DNA of 64,000 nucleotides from CANKJK01 sp040081715 (lineage in GTDB: Bacteria; Acidobacteriota; Vicinamibacteria; Vicinamibacterales; UBA2999): positions 1 through 64,000 of the forward strand of contig JBEBFY010000014.1 of the NCBI GenBank assembly GCA_040081715.1, written 5' to 3'. The position numbers and the translations under genes were made by a program. Shown here piece by piece: positions 35,019-43,832 of the stretch. Each line of letters begins with the position of its first letter. The stretch's first letter is position 1. The notes below the pieces were generated by a model. The model did not search any database and was not told the origin of the DNA. It saw nothing but the letters and a program-made list of their open reading frames with translations.

Positions 35019-36068
35019 ATGCGGGTCGGTGTGAATTATCCATGGTTCGACTACGGGTGGGATTTTGGTCTTGGTCCTGCGGCCTGGCGGGGAGGACGGA
35101 CGACTCCCCGCTGGGCCGATGCGGTTGATGGCCACCTCCGCCACTTTCAGCGTCTCGGGATCAGTGTGGTCCGGTGGTTTGTCCTCGCGGATGGCCTGAC
35201 CTACGGCATTGACGCTGATGCGCCAGCGCCCGATCCGGCTGCGCCCGGAGGCTGGCGGTTTGATCCGCCGCCGCTGAGCCACGAGTGTCTCGAGCATTTC
35301 GACGAGTTGTTGGGACGATTCGCGGTGGCGTGTGCCGATGGTCGCCCGTCGATTCAGCTTCTACCGGTGCTCATCGACTTTCACTTTTGCGGACCAGGGG
35401 CGCGACCTGTCCAGACCCACGAGCCTGCCGGTCCCAGCGGCGCCGTTGAAGACCCTCGCTGGGTGAAGCAGGGAAGGGCAGAGGCGGTGATCGATGCCGT
35501 CAAGCGTCAGCAGTTTCTCGATCGCGTACTCGAACCGCTCCTGCGGGTCTCAGGTCGACACGGCGACGTGATCTACGCCTGGGAGCTCATCAACGAGCCT
35601 GACTGGGTCACGGGCGGATGGCACTCACACCCATTCGCTCGCCCTCCGGTTCAGGAGGCCGCGATGCGTGCCTTCATCGAGGACGGTGCCCGTCGGGTCC
35701 GCCAGGCCGGATTCAAGGCGACGGTTGGGTTTGCGTCGGCCCGCTCTCTCAGGAAGTCGGGAATCGCGATGGACATCGATCAGTTCCATCACTATCCGGG
35801 CGGCGCGCGGTGGCTAAACTGCGGTGAAGTAGCCCCCGGGCGCCCCTGCATCATCGGCGAGTTCGCGACCACGCCGGCGGATGTGTGGCCGGATATGCCG
35901 CTTCAGAGCCAGCGCGTGCTCGACCGGCTTCGGTTGGCCCGCGATCTGACCTGCCCACTCGCGATCCCCTGGTCTTTTCTCGCGCGTGACCGTCACACGG
36001 ATTGGTCACCCGAGGTCGAGCGCGACATCGAGACCTTCACCGGAGAGGAGCCGTCTGTCGAGCGGTGA
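35019..36068 (+). CDS. clan-A glycoside hydrolase (GH5-like)
   Basis: A 349-residue TIM-barrel hydrolase. The acid/base glutamate is E193 in 'WELINEPDW' and the likely nucleophile is E281 in 'IIGEFATTP', both at the expected strand ends; 'VRWFVLADG' and 'HHYPGG' are further barrel motifs. No signal peptide is seen, so it is cytosolic or exported by another route. The substrate may be a beta-mannan or beta-glucan type sugar, but the subfamily cannot be set. It starts 18 bp after the immunity gene with GGGAG upstream and may be co-transcribed with the toxin pair. Confidence 0.72.
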   Translation: MRVGVNYPWFDYGWDFGLGPAAWRGGRTTPRWADAVDGHLRHFQRLGISVVRWFVLADGLTYGIDADAPAPDPAAPGGWRFDPPPLSHECLEHFDELLGRFAVACADGRPSIQLLPVLIDFHFCGPGARPVQTHEPAGPSGAVEDPRWVKQGRAEAVIDAVKRQQFLDRVLEPLLRVSGRHGDVIYAWELINEPDWVTGGWHSHPFARPPVQEAAMRAFIEDGARRVRQAGFKATVGFASARSLRKSGIAMDIDQFHHYPGGARWLNCGEVAPGRPCIIGEFATTPADVWPDMPLQSQRVLDRLRLARDLTCPLAIPWSFLARDRHTDWSPEVERDIETFTGEEPSVER

Positions 36069-36091
36069 CGTCGTTCTGAGCTGCGAGCTAT

Positions 36092-36356
36092 GGCGTGGGC
36101 GGCTCCGAGTTCGGGTTCAGCGCGAACACGGTGGCCGAGCTCGATCGCCAGACCGCCACCAGCAGCAAGGACGGCTTTGGTCGACACCGTGCGATGGGCG
36201 CGCTCATCAGCGGTGTGTAGGATGACATCTATAACGCCGTTGGCGCCGTCACGCTCGTGTCACGCGCCACGGTGAGGGCGGAGAAGTTGGACACGGGTGG
36301 CTGGTGCGTGACGATTGCCGACTGGGAGTGCTGGTTCTGGAACGCCTACGACTGAG
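36092..36356 (+). pseudogene. short ORF interrupted by one TAG
   Basis: One reading frame runs from a GTG near 36092 to TGA 36354-36356, broken only by a TAG after 'MGALISGV'. The first half reads 'GGSEFGFSANTVAELDRQTA'; the second ends in a Trp/Cys-rich tail ('WCVTIADWECWFWNAYD'). No family was recognised. It may be a decayed gene or a chance frame; the rest of this 410-bp gap holds only a promoter. Confidence 0.3.
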
Positions 36357-36387
36357 CTGTGCCGAGGTACTGAGTCACATACGCGCT

Positions 36388-36417
36388 TTGCGTCAACCTT
36401 TCGGATGCCGTTAGCAT
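36388..36417 (+). promoter_or_regulatory. candidate sigma-70-type promoter
   Basis: TTGCGT (36388-36393), 18 bp, TAGCAT (36412-36417). The bases 36407-36430 match 1901-1924, before the other large secreted protein, at 19 of 24 positions, including ATTGT-TA-CGTCAC. The gene start at 36481 has GGAG 7 bp upstream. Confidence 0.5.
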
Positions 36418-36480
36418 TGTGTACCGTCACCGGGTTGTCGTAGCCGACAGTCCGTCCTTCTCGTCTCATGGAGCGTCTGT

Positions 36481-37710
36481 ATGGTGAGTTTGAAGAGTGC
36501 CTGCCGTTTATTCACGACAGTTGCGATAGCGGCCCTGGTGTCTGGTTCGCCGGCCTGGGCGCAGGTCGCCCCGCCAGGGGTGTACCGGGATGCGCGGCGT
36601 ATCGGTGGAGCGACGTCGTTCTACAGGCCACCGCTCACCGATGTCGCTAGCCTGAAGCGGATGGCGGGCGCCCGTGGTATTCCCGAGGACATCCGGAAGC
36701 TGCTTGCTGACAGCGGCATCTCCGAAACATCCGACGCCGTCATGGCCCTGCTGTCCGGTGTCACGTCATCGGTCAGAGGAGGCCTCTGCACGGACGCGAC
36801 GCCCAGCGACGGTGTGCTCGTCGAATGCGATTTCCAGCCCGGCGCGACCCTGGAGTGGATGGCCTACCGCCCCAACGTCGGCAAGGGGGACCGCACAGCC
36901 GGCCGCGTCGAGCGATTCCGATGGGCAGGCAAGGCTCCGTTCGCGGCTTTCCTGTTCCGCCTGACCAACAACAACAAGGTCTACACGTTCGTCGTGCCGA
37001 AGGCGTGCGGCAATCTGGCGCTGATGTCGGTTGCGAACATCCCGCCGGCCGTAGCTCGGATCGTTCCGCCGGCGCCCGCGCCGACACCCGCCCCCGCTCC
37101 CGCGCCGCCGCCTCCTCCGGCTGCTGCTCCCGCACCAGCGCCAGCTCCCGCGCCGGCACCGCCGCCGACACCCGCCCCGATAGCGATACCGGCGCCAGTG
37201 GCGAAAGCCACGGCGTTCTTCGTCGAGGGGCTGGTGGGTAAGGACCGTCGCGTACGACCGATCGCCGGCAGAACGACGGTCAACGGCTTGATCCCAGTGG
37301 GAAACGCCGGGGTGTCGAACCTCGACTTTGCCCAGTGCTCACCCAATCTCGGGGCGAAAGTCGGCATCGCCAAACGGTTCCAGAACAACTGGGAACTCGC
37401 CGTCGCCGGAGGCGTGGCGCTCAGTCTGGTCAACGCGGACGGGAAGGTGCGAGAGCACGAGGTCCTGGCCGACGTCGAGGCGAACAAGTATCTACGCAAC
37501 GGGATGTATCTCGGCACCGGGCTCTCGGCCTGGGACATTCTCCATAGCGACACCATCACGCCGGCGTGGCTCGTGCACTTTGGCGTGCCGCTTGGCACTC
37601 AGCCCTCGCACCAGGTGTATTTCGTGGGAGAGGGTCGCCTGCTGCTGAGAGCGATCGACGACGTCTCGAACAACTACCAGTTCTGGGGCGGCCTGCGAGT
37701 GCACTTCTAA
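36481..37710 (+). CDS. exported protein with Pro/Ala linker and C-terminal barrel domain
   Basis: A 409-residue protein with a signal peptide ending at 'GSPAWAQ'. Residues 30-185 form a domain of unknown family with a few cysteines. About 190-240 is a low-complexity Pro/Ala linker ('APAPTPAPAPAPPPPP'). The last 165 residues look like an outer-membrane beta-barrel or porin-like domain and end in an aromatic strand ('WGGLRVHF'). The order resembles proteins that present a periplasmic domain from a small barrel. Function is unknown. The gene ends at a palindromic bidirectional terminator. Confidence 0.65.
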   Translation: MVSLKSACRLFTTVAIAALVSGSPAWAQVAPPGVYRDARRIGGATSFYRPPLTDVASLKRMAGARGIPEDIRKLLADSGISETSDAVMALLSGVTSSVRGGLCTDATPSDGVLVECDFQPGATLEWMAYRPNVGKGDRTAGRVERFRWAGKAPFAAFLFRLTNNNKVYTFVVPKACGNLALMSVANIPPAVARIVPPAPAPTPAPAPAPPPPPAAAPAPAPAPAPAPPPTPAPIAIPAPVAKATAFFVEGLVGKDRRVRPIAGRTTVNGLIPVGNAGVSNLDFAQCSPNLGAKVGIAKRFQNNWELAVAGGVALSLVNADGKVREHEVLADVEANKYLRNGMYLGTGLSAWDILHSDTITPAWLVHFGVPLGTQPSHQVYFVGEGRLLLRAIDDVSNNYQFWGGLRVHF

Positions 37711-37731
37711 CTCGCGGCAACTGACACGGTA

Positions 37732-37757
37732 ACAGCGTGGCCGCGCGGCCACGCTGT
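37732..37757. terminator. bidirectional hairpin terminator
   Basis: A perfect 26-nt palindrome (ACAGCGTGGCCGC and its reverse complement) lies between two convergent genes, 22 bp after the stop of one and 16 bp before the stop of the other. No U-tract is present; in this GC-rich genome a hairpin alone may serve. Confidence 0.65.
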
Positions 37758-37772
37758 CGCTCCGCCCCGGCG

Positions 37773-40010
37773 TCAGTAGGACACCCTGTTCTGTGCCGCC
37801 ACCTGCGCCGCGCTTCGGAACTGGAAGCGGGCCACGCGGCTCGACTGGTCGCAGGGCAGCCAGGCTTCTCCTCGCGCTTCATCCCACCACATGTGACGTG
37901 AGCCGCATCCGTGGCTCGGCAGCCGGAACACCGTCCACTGTTTCGTTGAGGGATTGAGCTTCACGATGGCGTCCGCGTTTGGGACATCGGTGTAGACGTT
38001 GTGCAGGCCGTCAACGCGCGTGGAGTAGGCGTGTCCACTGACCGGGAGCGGATAGTACGTGGGAACGCGCGTGTGGATGTCGATGCCGGCGAGTACGCCG
38101 CTGCCCCAGTTGGGGACCCACACGGTAGAACCCTTCTTGTCTGCGGCGAGGCGCCGTGGCGCCGAGGCGAACGGCACCGGGCCTGCCGGGTAGCTGCCCC
38201 AACTCTGTGAGCCGATGGACGCGTAGAAGTCCAGGTCGGCTCGGGTCATCAGCGCGCGGCGAGTGGCCCACAGCGGGTCGCGCATGGGGATGTTCCAGGC
38301 ACGGCCGGTTGTCGCATCCACCTTCGTGACGATGTCCGAAAGGAAGCCGCTCCACCAGCCGTTGTCCTCTGCGTCTGCGGCCACGCCGTAGGTCGTGCCG
38401 TCGGCGGGCGTGGCCTGCTGGAAGAGCCGGAACGTGCGGGTGGCCGGGTCGAAGCGGAATGAGCCGTACAGGCCGTTGGTCCAGACGCGGCCACGGCTGT
38501 CCACGTCGTTGGAGTTCATGAACGGCCCCATGCCCCGTGCGGGCGCGAACGTGTCGAGCGTCACCGCCGAGGGGTCGAGGCGCCCGAGCCGGCCTCCGAA
38601 GTGGAACCAGAAGCGGCCCGACTGGTCCTGTGCGATCTGCTCGGAGATGAAGACCTTCCCCTCTGCATCGGTGAGCGTGACGGCGCGCATCTGTCCCGTG
38701 GAGGGGTCCAACCGGACCAGGGTCCGGTTGGTTTCAAACGACGTCCGGTTCTCGATGACCCAGGCCGCGCCGCTCGCGTCGGTGGCCACGTCGTGCGGGC
38801 CGACGATGCCGTGCATGCCGACGGCGGGGCCATCCGCCCAGTTGGCGCCGTTGTGCCAGGCCAGTTCGTTCTGCCGTTCGCCGATCGGGATGTCGTACTC
38901 GGTAATGACTACCCTCGCCGCCTCGCCGCGCGGGCGTGCGGGCACGGTGAGCGTCATCGGCGACGGGCTGGGACCGCGCATCTCCGTCAGGTACTTTGTC
39001 AGGTCCTCGCGGTGGTGCCGGATGATGGCGCCCAGAAATCCAAGCTGTTCGTCCTTCGGATCGAGCCGGCCACTCCACCCAGTGTGCGATGCCTCCTCCA
39101 TGGAGCGGACGACGGCCCGCCAGCCGGCTTCATCGAACCGGTTCTGCAGCACGACGGCCAGGCTGTGGCAGTCCGCGCAGCTTACGAAGAGCACCTGTTT
39201 CATGCGCCGGTGCTCGCGCGTGTCCGATGGGAGCGCGTCGAGCCACTGATCGCCGGTGAGTTGGGCAGCGAAGTCCGGCGTGGAGGCCAGCGAAAGGGCC
39301 TGCGTAACCGGCCCGGACGGATCGAGGGTCACCGTGGCGTGAGCGTCGCGGAAGCCGGCCGCCTGCGCCCAGATGTCATAGCGCCCGGCCGGCAGGGCCG
39401 GAAACACGAACACGCCGCGTGTGTCCGTGTACACCGATGTCGTGATGGTCTGGCCGGGCGCTTTCACGGACACGGCGGCGCCATCGAGCGGCGTGCCGCT
39501 GGCGATCCGCACTGTGCCCCGCAGCAAGGCGTCTGCTGGTGCGACCGGCGCCGGGGCGTCCGGGGGCCGAACGGCCCGTAGCACCTTCGCCGCCGCGCGG
39601 TTCCGCTGGTCCGGTGTGGGAGCGCCTTCAGGCGACACCGTTCGGAGAAACCCGACGATCTCGTCTACCTGGCCCGCGACCAGGCCGTGCCGGAACCCGG
39701 GCATCCGGGCGGAGCCGGCCGCAACCTTCTCCCGAACCTGTGGCTCGCCCATGCGGGTGAGCGTGTCGCGATCAATCCACGGTCCCATGGTCTGGTAGGT
39801 CGGGGTGCCAAGGCCGTCGTGGCAGAAGGCGCAGCGCTGGAGCCAGGTGGCGCGGCCCCGCCGGACCGGCTCGTCCAGGGAAGGCCCGGCCGTGAGCCGC
39901 ATCATGTCGTAGTCGCGCTGCACGACCACCACGTCGCTTGATGGGGCCTGCGCCGAGAGCACGGCCACGGCGCCTGCCAGGAGAAGCACGAGCGTCCTGA
40001 GTGTTCGCAT
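37773..40010 (-). CDS. c-type cytochrome / carboxypeptidase-regulatory / Vgb-like propeller fusion
   Basis: ATG 40010 opens a signal peptide ('MRTLRTLVLLLAGAVAVLSA'), giving 745 residues. A cytochrome c domain with 'CAFCH' (C60, C63, H64) is followed near 165-240 by a CNA-B/carboxypeptidase-regulatory module ('VYTDTRGVFVFPALPAGRYDIWAQAAG' region). A second heme motif 'CADCH' lies near 280. About 390-720 is a beta-propeller of the streptogramin-lyase (Vgb) type ('HDVATDASGAAWVIEN', 'NDVDSRGRVWTNG'). The combination is periplasmic and probably redox-active; the substrate is unknown. Similar multi-domain proteins occur in Acidobacteriota. Confidence 0.8.
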   Translation of the reverse strand: MRTLRTLVLLLAGAVAVLSAQAPSSDVVVVQRDYDMMRLTAGPSLDEPVRRGRATWLQRCAFCHDGLGTPTYQTMGPWIDRDTLTRMGEPQVREKVAAGSARMPGFRHGLVAGQVDEIVGFLRTVSPEGAPTPDQRNRAAAKVLRAVRPPDAPAPVAPADALLRGTVRIASGTPLDGAAVSVKAPGQTITTSVYTDTRGVFVFPALPAGRYDIWAQAAGFRDAHATVTLDPSGPVTQALSLASTPDFAAQLTGDQWLDALPSDTREHRRMKQVLFVSCADCHSLAVVLQNRFDEAGWRAVVRSMEEASHTGWSGRLDPKDEQLGFLGAIIRHHREDLTKYLTEMRGPSPSPMTLTVPARPRGEAARVVITEYDIPIGERQNELAWHNGANWADGPAVGMHGIVGPHDVATDASGAAWVIENRTSFETNRTLVRLDPSTGQMRAVTLTDAEGKVFISEQIAQDQSGRFWFHFGGRLGRLDPSAVTLDTFAPARGMGPFMNSNDVDSRGRVWTNGLYGSFRFDPATRTFRLFQQATPADGTTYGVAADAEDNGWWSGFLSDIVTKVDATTGRAWNIPMRDPLWATRRALMTRADLDFYASIGSQSWGSYPAGPVPFASAPRRLAADKKGSTVWVPNWGSGVLAGIDIHTRVPTYYPLPVSGHAYSTRVDGLHNVYTDVPNADAIVKLNPSTKQWTVFRLPSHGCGSRHMWWDEARGEAWLPCDQSSRVARFQFRSAAQVAAQNRVSY

Positions 40011-40151
40011 GATGCGGAATTCTAGGCGGAGAGGGAGGTTGGCAGAGGCGCCTGGGCTGACAAGGTCGCCGAAAGGGCAACTGCCAGAAGGAAGGTCGTC
40101 GGCCGGCGGACCGTGCAACGACAGGGGGGAGGCGCATAACCGTCTTTTCGG

Positions 40152-40157
40152 TACAAT
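40152..40157 (+). promoter_or_regulatory. candidate -10 box for the Oar-like receptor
   Basis: TACAAT lies 135 bp before the receptor ATG and leaves a long leader. No strong -35 box is seen at 17 bp. Confidence 0.35.
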
Positions 40158-40291
40158 CCCAGACGTGCCGTCCGGCCCCAGTCACCCCGTTGTTACCGTG
40201 GCTTGGTACTGTCGTCCCACCGCACCGAGTCCGTGCGCACCAGGCCGTTCCATTCGTCCCGAAATCCGTTCCTCTCTGGAGTGCATATCCC

Positions 40292-43200
40292 ATGAAGCGC
40301 TTGTCTGATATCGCGATGAGGGTCACCCGATGTGTCTCGCTCCTCGCGCTCTGCGCCCTGCTCGTTCCGGCCCTTGCTGGTGCCCAGGGTGTCACCACAG
40401 GTGTCATGAGCGGCGTGGTTGCCAATGTGCAGGGCCAGCCGGTCGCCGGCGCCAGTGTGATCGCGATTCACGAACCATCCGGCACCGTGTATGAAACGAC
40501 CAGCCGCGCCGACGGCCGGTTTTCCATGCCCGGCCTGCGCGTGGGTGGACCCTACTCGGTGACCGTTAACTACGTCGGCACCGGCGGTGGGACGGCCTTC
40601 GAGCCGCGCACGATCACGGACCTGCAGATCACGCTCGGCAACGCCACGGACGTGCCCGTGCAGGTGAAGACGGTGAACCTGACGGAGACGGTGACGGTGA
40701 CGGCGACGGCGCCCGACGCGGTGTTCAGCTCGAGCCGTACCGGCGCCGCCACGTCGGTCGCGCGCCAGGAAATTGCGCTGATGCCGACATTGAACGGCCG
40801 CATCACCGACATCATGCGTCTCACGCCCCAGGCCAACGGCGGCAACATCGCCGGCAACGACAACCGGATGAATAACATCACGGTTGACGGGTCCACGCTG
40901 AACAGCGCGTTCGGCCTGGCCGGCCAACCGGGCGACCGCACCGGCGTGGCTCCCATCTCACTCGAGTCCATCGAGCAGGTGCAGGTCAACGTGGCGCCCT
41001 TCGACGTGCGCCAGGGCGCGTTCATCGGCGCCGGCATCAACTCCGTGACGCGCAGCGGCACCAATAAGTTGGTCGGCTCCTTCTATCATCGGTTCCGGGA
41101 CCAGAGCTTTGTGGGCACGGAGGCCAAGGGCCAGTTCGTCAACCCTGGCACCTTCACGTTCCGGAACACCGGCGGCTGGGCAGGCGCGCCGATCATCAAG
41201 AACAAGTGGTTCGTGTTCGGCAACTACGAGGATCAGAACGACGAACGGCCCCTCATCAACTTCCGCGCCAACAACGGCGGTGAAGCCGTCGGCGGGCAGG
41301 TGACGCGCGTGCTGAACTCGGACCTCACGACCCTCAGCGCGTTTCTGAAATCGAACTTCAAGTACGAGACGGGCGCCTTCAACAACATCCCGAAGGGCAC
41401 CCCGGTGAAGCGCTTCCTGCTGCGCAGCGACTACAACATCAACAACTCCAACAAGCTCAGCTTCCGCTACAACCATCTGGACTCATTCACCGACGTTGGC
41501 CTGTCGTCGTCGACCTCGGCGCTGCGTGGCAGAACGACCAACAGCACGAACTTCCTTTCCTTCGAGAACTCGAACTACAAGATCAAGGAGAACATCCGGT
41601 CGGGCATCGGCGAGTGGAACTCCGTGATCGGCTCCTCGATGTCCAACTCCGTCCAGGCCGGTTACACGTTCCAGGATGAGGGCCGCGGCTACAGGAGCGA
41701 GCCGTTCCCGTTCATCGACATTCTCGAGGGTGGCACGTCCTACACTTCATTCGGGTTCGAGCCCTTCACGGTCAACAACGAACTGAGCTACAAGACGCTC
41801 CAGTTCCAGGACAACTTCACCAAGTACGGCGTCCGTCACTCCTGGACCTTCGGCGGGTACGCGGAGAAGTACCACTCGGATAACTCCTTCTTCGGGTGCT
41901 GCCCGCAGGGCGCCTGGGCGTACAGCTCCCTCCAGGACTTCTACACGGATGCGCTCGATTACCTCGCGAACCCGAACCGGACGGTGTCACCGGTCACCGC
42001 CAATGCCTTCCAGGTACGCTGGAGCAACATCCCGGATCTGGCCAAGCCCTTGCAGCCGCTGGATGTGTGGTACACGGCCGGCTATGTGCAGGACGAGTGG
42101 CGGCCGCGCGGCAACGTGACTGTGACTGCTGGCATCCGCGCGGACCTCACCAGCTTCAAGAACACAGCCTTCCGCAACACGAGCGCGGACGCCCTGGTCT
42201 TCCGGGACGCCTCGGGTGCCGCCGTGAAGTACGACACGGGCATCATGCCGAAGTCGACCATTCTGTGGTCGCCGCGCGTGGGCATGAATTGGGACGTGTT
42301 CGGTGACCAGTCCACCCAGGTGCGCGGGGGCACGGGACTCTTCACGGGCCGGCCCGCCTACGTGTGGATTTCCAATCAGGTCGGCAACACCGGCGTCCTG
42401 ATCGGCGAGAACATCAACCTGGCTCCCGGAACGGCTTTTCCGTTCGCACCAACGGCGGACCGCTACAAACCGGCCACCGTGACAGGCGCGGGCGCCCGCA
42501 GCTACGCGCTGAACGTGACCGACGAGAACTTCAAGTTTCCGCAGGTGTTCCGCGTGAACGGTGCCTTCGACAGGCGCCTGCCCTGGGGCCTGACGAGTAC
42601 CACCGAGATGCTCTTCGCGAAGGACATCAACGGCATCTACTACATCAACGCCAACCTCCCTGCGGCACAGAGCGCGTTCACGGGCATCGACGCCCGCCCC
42701 CGCTGGACGGGCACCGCGTGCGCCGCGGCTGGTCAGGCCGGCGGGTGCGTCACGCGCCTCAACAACGACGTGGGCAACCAGGTGACCAACGCCTTCGTGC
42801 TCCAGAACGGCAACACGGGTAACTCCTGGAACATCGCGCAGACCCTGGCGAAGACCACGAGCTTTGGCCTCTCGGTCCGCGGTGCCTACAGCTACGGCGT
42901 CTCGAAGTCCGTCTCGGACCCGGAGTCCACGGCAGCCACCAGTTTCTCGCGCAATTCGCACCGTGCGGACCCGAACAACCCAGGCGCCAGCACCTCCATG
43001 TGGTCGCCGGGGCACCGGGTCTTTGCGTTGGTGAACTACGTGAAGCAGTACAAGAACTTCGGCACGACGTCCGTGTCGATGTTCTGGGAAGCGCGCCACA
43101 ATTCGCTGAGCGGGTCATCCAGGCTGAGCTATGTGTTCGCCGGTGACATGAACGGCGACGGCGTCGCCGCCAACGACCTCATCTACGTGCCGAAGGACAC

Positions 43201-43678
43201 CTCCGAGATGAACTTCTCGGCCTTCGCGGCCGGCGGCCGCACGTTCACCGCGGCTGAGCAGGCGGACGCGTTCGAGGCCTACATCAAGCAGGATCCCTAC
43301 CTGAAGACCCGTCGCGGGCAGTACGCCGAGCGGAACGGCCTGGCGCTGCCGATGTTCCGGAGCGCGGACCTGTCGATCACCCAGGACCTGTTCCGAAACA
43401 TCGCCGGGGCGAAGAATGGCTTCCAGCTTCGGCTGGACATCAACAACGTCGGGAACCTGCTCAACAGCAACTGGGGTGTGGCGCAGCGGCCGATCGCGGC
43501 GCTCAACACCAACGCACAGTTGCAGCTCCTGACGAATCCGGCCGTGGACGCGCAGGGGCGTGCGACCTATCGGCTGGCGACGTTCAACAACGAGTTGCTC
43601 AAGCAGACGTTCCAGTCCGCCGCTACAACAAGCGATGTCTACCAGATGATGCTGAGCCTGCGGTACTCGTTCAACTAA
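40292..43678 (+). CDS. Oar-like TonB-dependent receptor
   Basis: ATG 40292 begins a signal peptide ('VSLLALCALLVPALAGAQG'), giving 1128 residues. Residues 30-120 are a carboxypeptidase-regulatory-like domain ('GQPVAGASVIAIHEPSGT', 'TTSRADGRFSMPGLRVGGPY'). A plug domain follows ('NRMNNITVDGS', 'VQVNVAPFDVRQGAFIGAGINSVTRSG'), then a long barrel ending in 'MMLSLRYSFN'. This is the Oar/OmpA-related architecture that is greatly expanded in Acidobacteriota and Bacteroidota, used for uptake or protease/peptide export at the outer membrane. The ligand is unknown. Confidence 0.85.
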   Translation: MKRLSDIAMRVTRCVSLLALCALLVPALAGAQGVTTGVMSGVVANVQGQPVAGASVIAIHEPSGTVYETTSRADGRFSMPGLRVGGPYSVTVNYVGTGGGTAFEPRTITDLQITLGNATDVPVQVKTVNLTETVTVTATAPDAVFSSSRTGAATSVARQEIALMPTLNGRITDIMRLTPQANGGNIAGNDNRMNNITVDGSTLNSAFGLAGQPGDRTGVAPISLESIEQVQVNVAPFDVRQGAFIGAGINSVTRSGTNKLVGSFYHRFRDQSFVGTEAKGQFVNPGTFTFRNTGGWAGAPIIKNKWFVFGNYEDQNDERPLINFRANNGGEAVGGQVTRVLNSDLTTLSAFLKSNFKYETGAFNNIPKGTPVKRFLLRSDYNINNSNKLSFRYNHLDSFTDVGLSSSTSALRGRTTNSTNFLSFENSNYKIKENIRSGIGEWNSVIGSSMSNSVQAGYTFQDEGRGYRSEPFPFIDILEGGTSYTSFGFEPFTVNNELSYKTLQFQDNFTKYGVRHSWTFGGYAEKYHSDNSFFGCCPQGAWAYSSLQDFYTDALDYLANPNRTVSPVTANAFQVRWSNIPDLAKPLQPLDVWYTAGYVQDEWRPRGNVTVTAGIRADLTSFKNTAFRNTSADALVFRDASGAAVKYDTGIMPKSTILWSPRVGMNWDVFGDQSTQVRGGTGLFTGRPAYVWISNQVGNTGVLIGENINLAPGTAFPFAPTADRYKPATVTGAGARSYALNVTDENFKFPQVFRVNGAFDRRLPWGLTSTTEMLFAKDINGIYYINANLPAAQSAFTGIDARPRWTGTACAAAGQAGGCVTRLNNDVGNQVTNAFVLQNGNTGNSWNIAQTLAKTTSFGLSVRGAYSYGVSKSVSDPESTAATSFSRNSHRADPNNPGASTSMWSPGHRVFALVNYVKQYKNFGTTSVSMFWEARHNSLSGSSRLSYVFAGDMNGDGVAANDLIYVPKDTSEMNFSAFAAGGRTFTAAEQADAFEAYIKQDPYLKTRRGQYAERNGLALPMFRSADLSITQDLFRNIAGAKNGFQLRLDINNVGNLLNSNWGVAQRPIAALNTNAQLQLLTNPAVDAQGRATYRLATFNNELLKQTFQSAATTSDVYQMMLSLRYSFN

Positions 43679-43690
43679 GACGCGTTCACC

Positions 43691-43716
43691 GGGGGTCGTC
43701 CGTCCGGGCGGCCCCC
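43691..43716 (+). terminator. intrinsic-type hairpin after the receptor gene
   Basis: A 12-bp stem (43691-43702 with 43705-43716, including two G-U pairs) and a 2-nt loop, followed by a pyrimidine-rich GTCTCTCTTCCG tract, 12 bp after the receptor stop. Confidence 0.6.
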
Positions 43717-43791
43717 GTCTCTCTTCCGTCTCTCTTCGTCCCCTCCCTTCACGTTCCCGGCACGATTCGCTGGCGGTCCTGCGCCATGCGG

Positions 43792-43797
43792 TACACT
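43792..43797 (+). promoter_or_regulatory. candidate -10 box for the MATE gene
   Basis: TACACT lies 35 bp before the MATE start; the -35 region is weak. Confidence 0.35.
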
Positions 43798-43832
43798 TTC
43801 CGGGTTCCACCGTCGTATCTCACTCTGCAGGC

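Noticed and set aside
37070..37200. Possible tandem DNA repeat array
   Set aside because: It is a Pro/Ala-codon-rich linker in a coding region, not an independent repeat or CRISPR.
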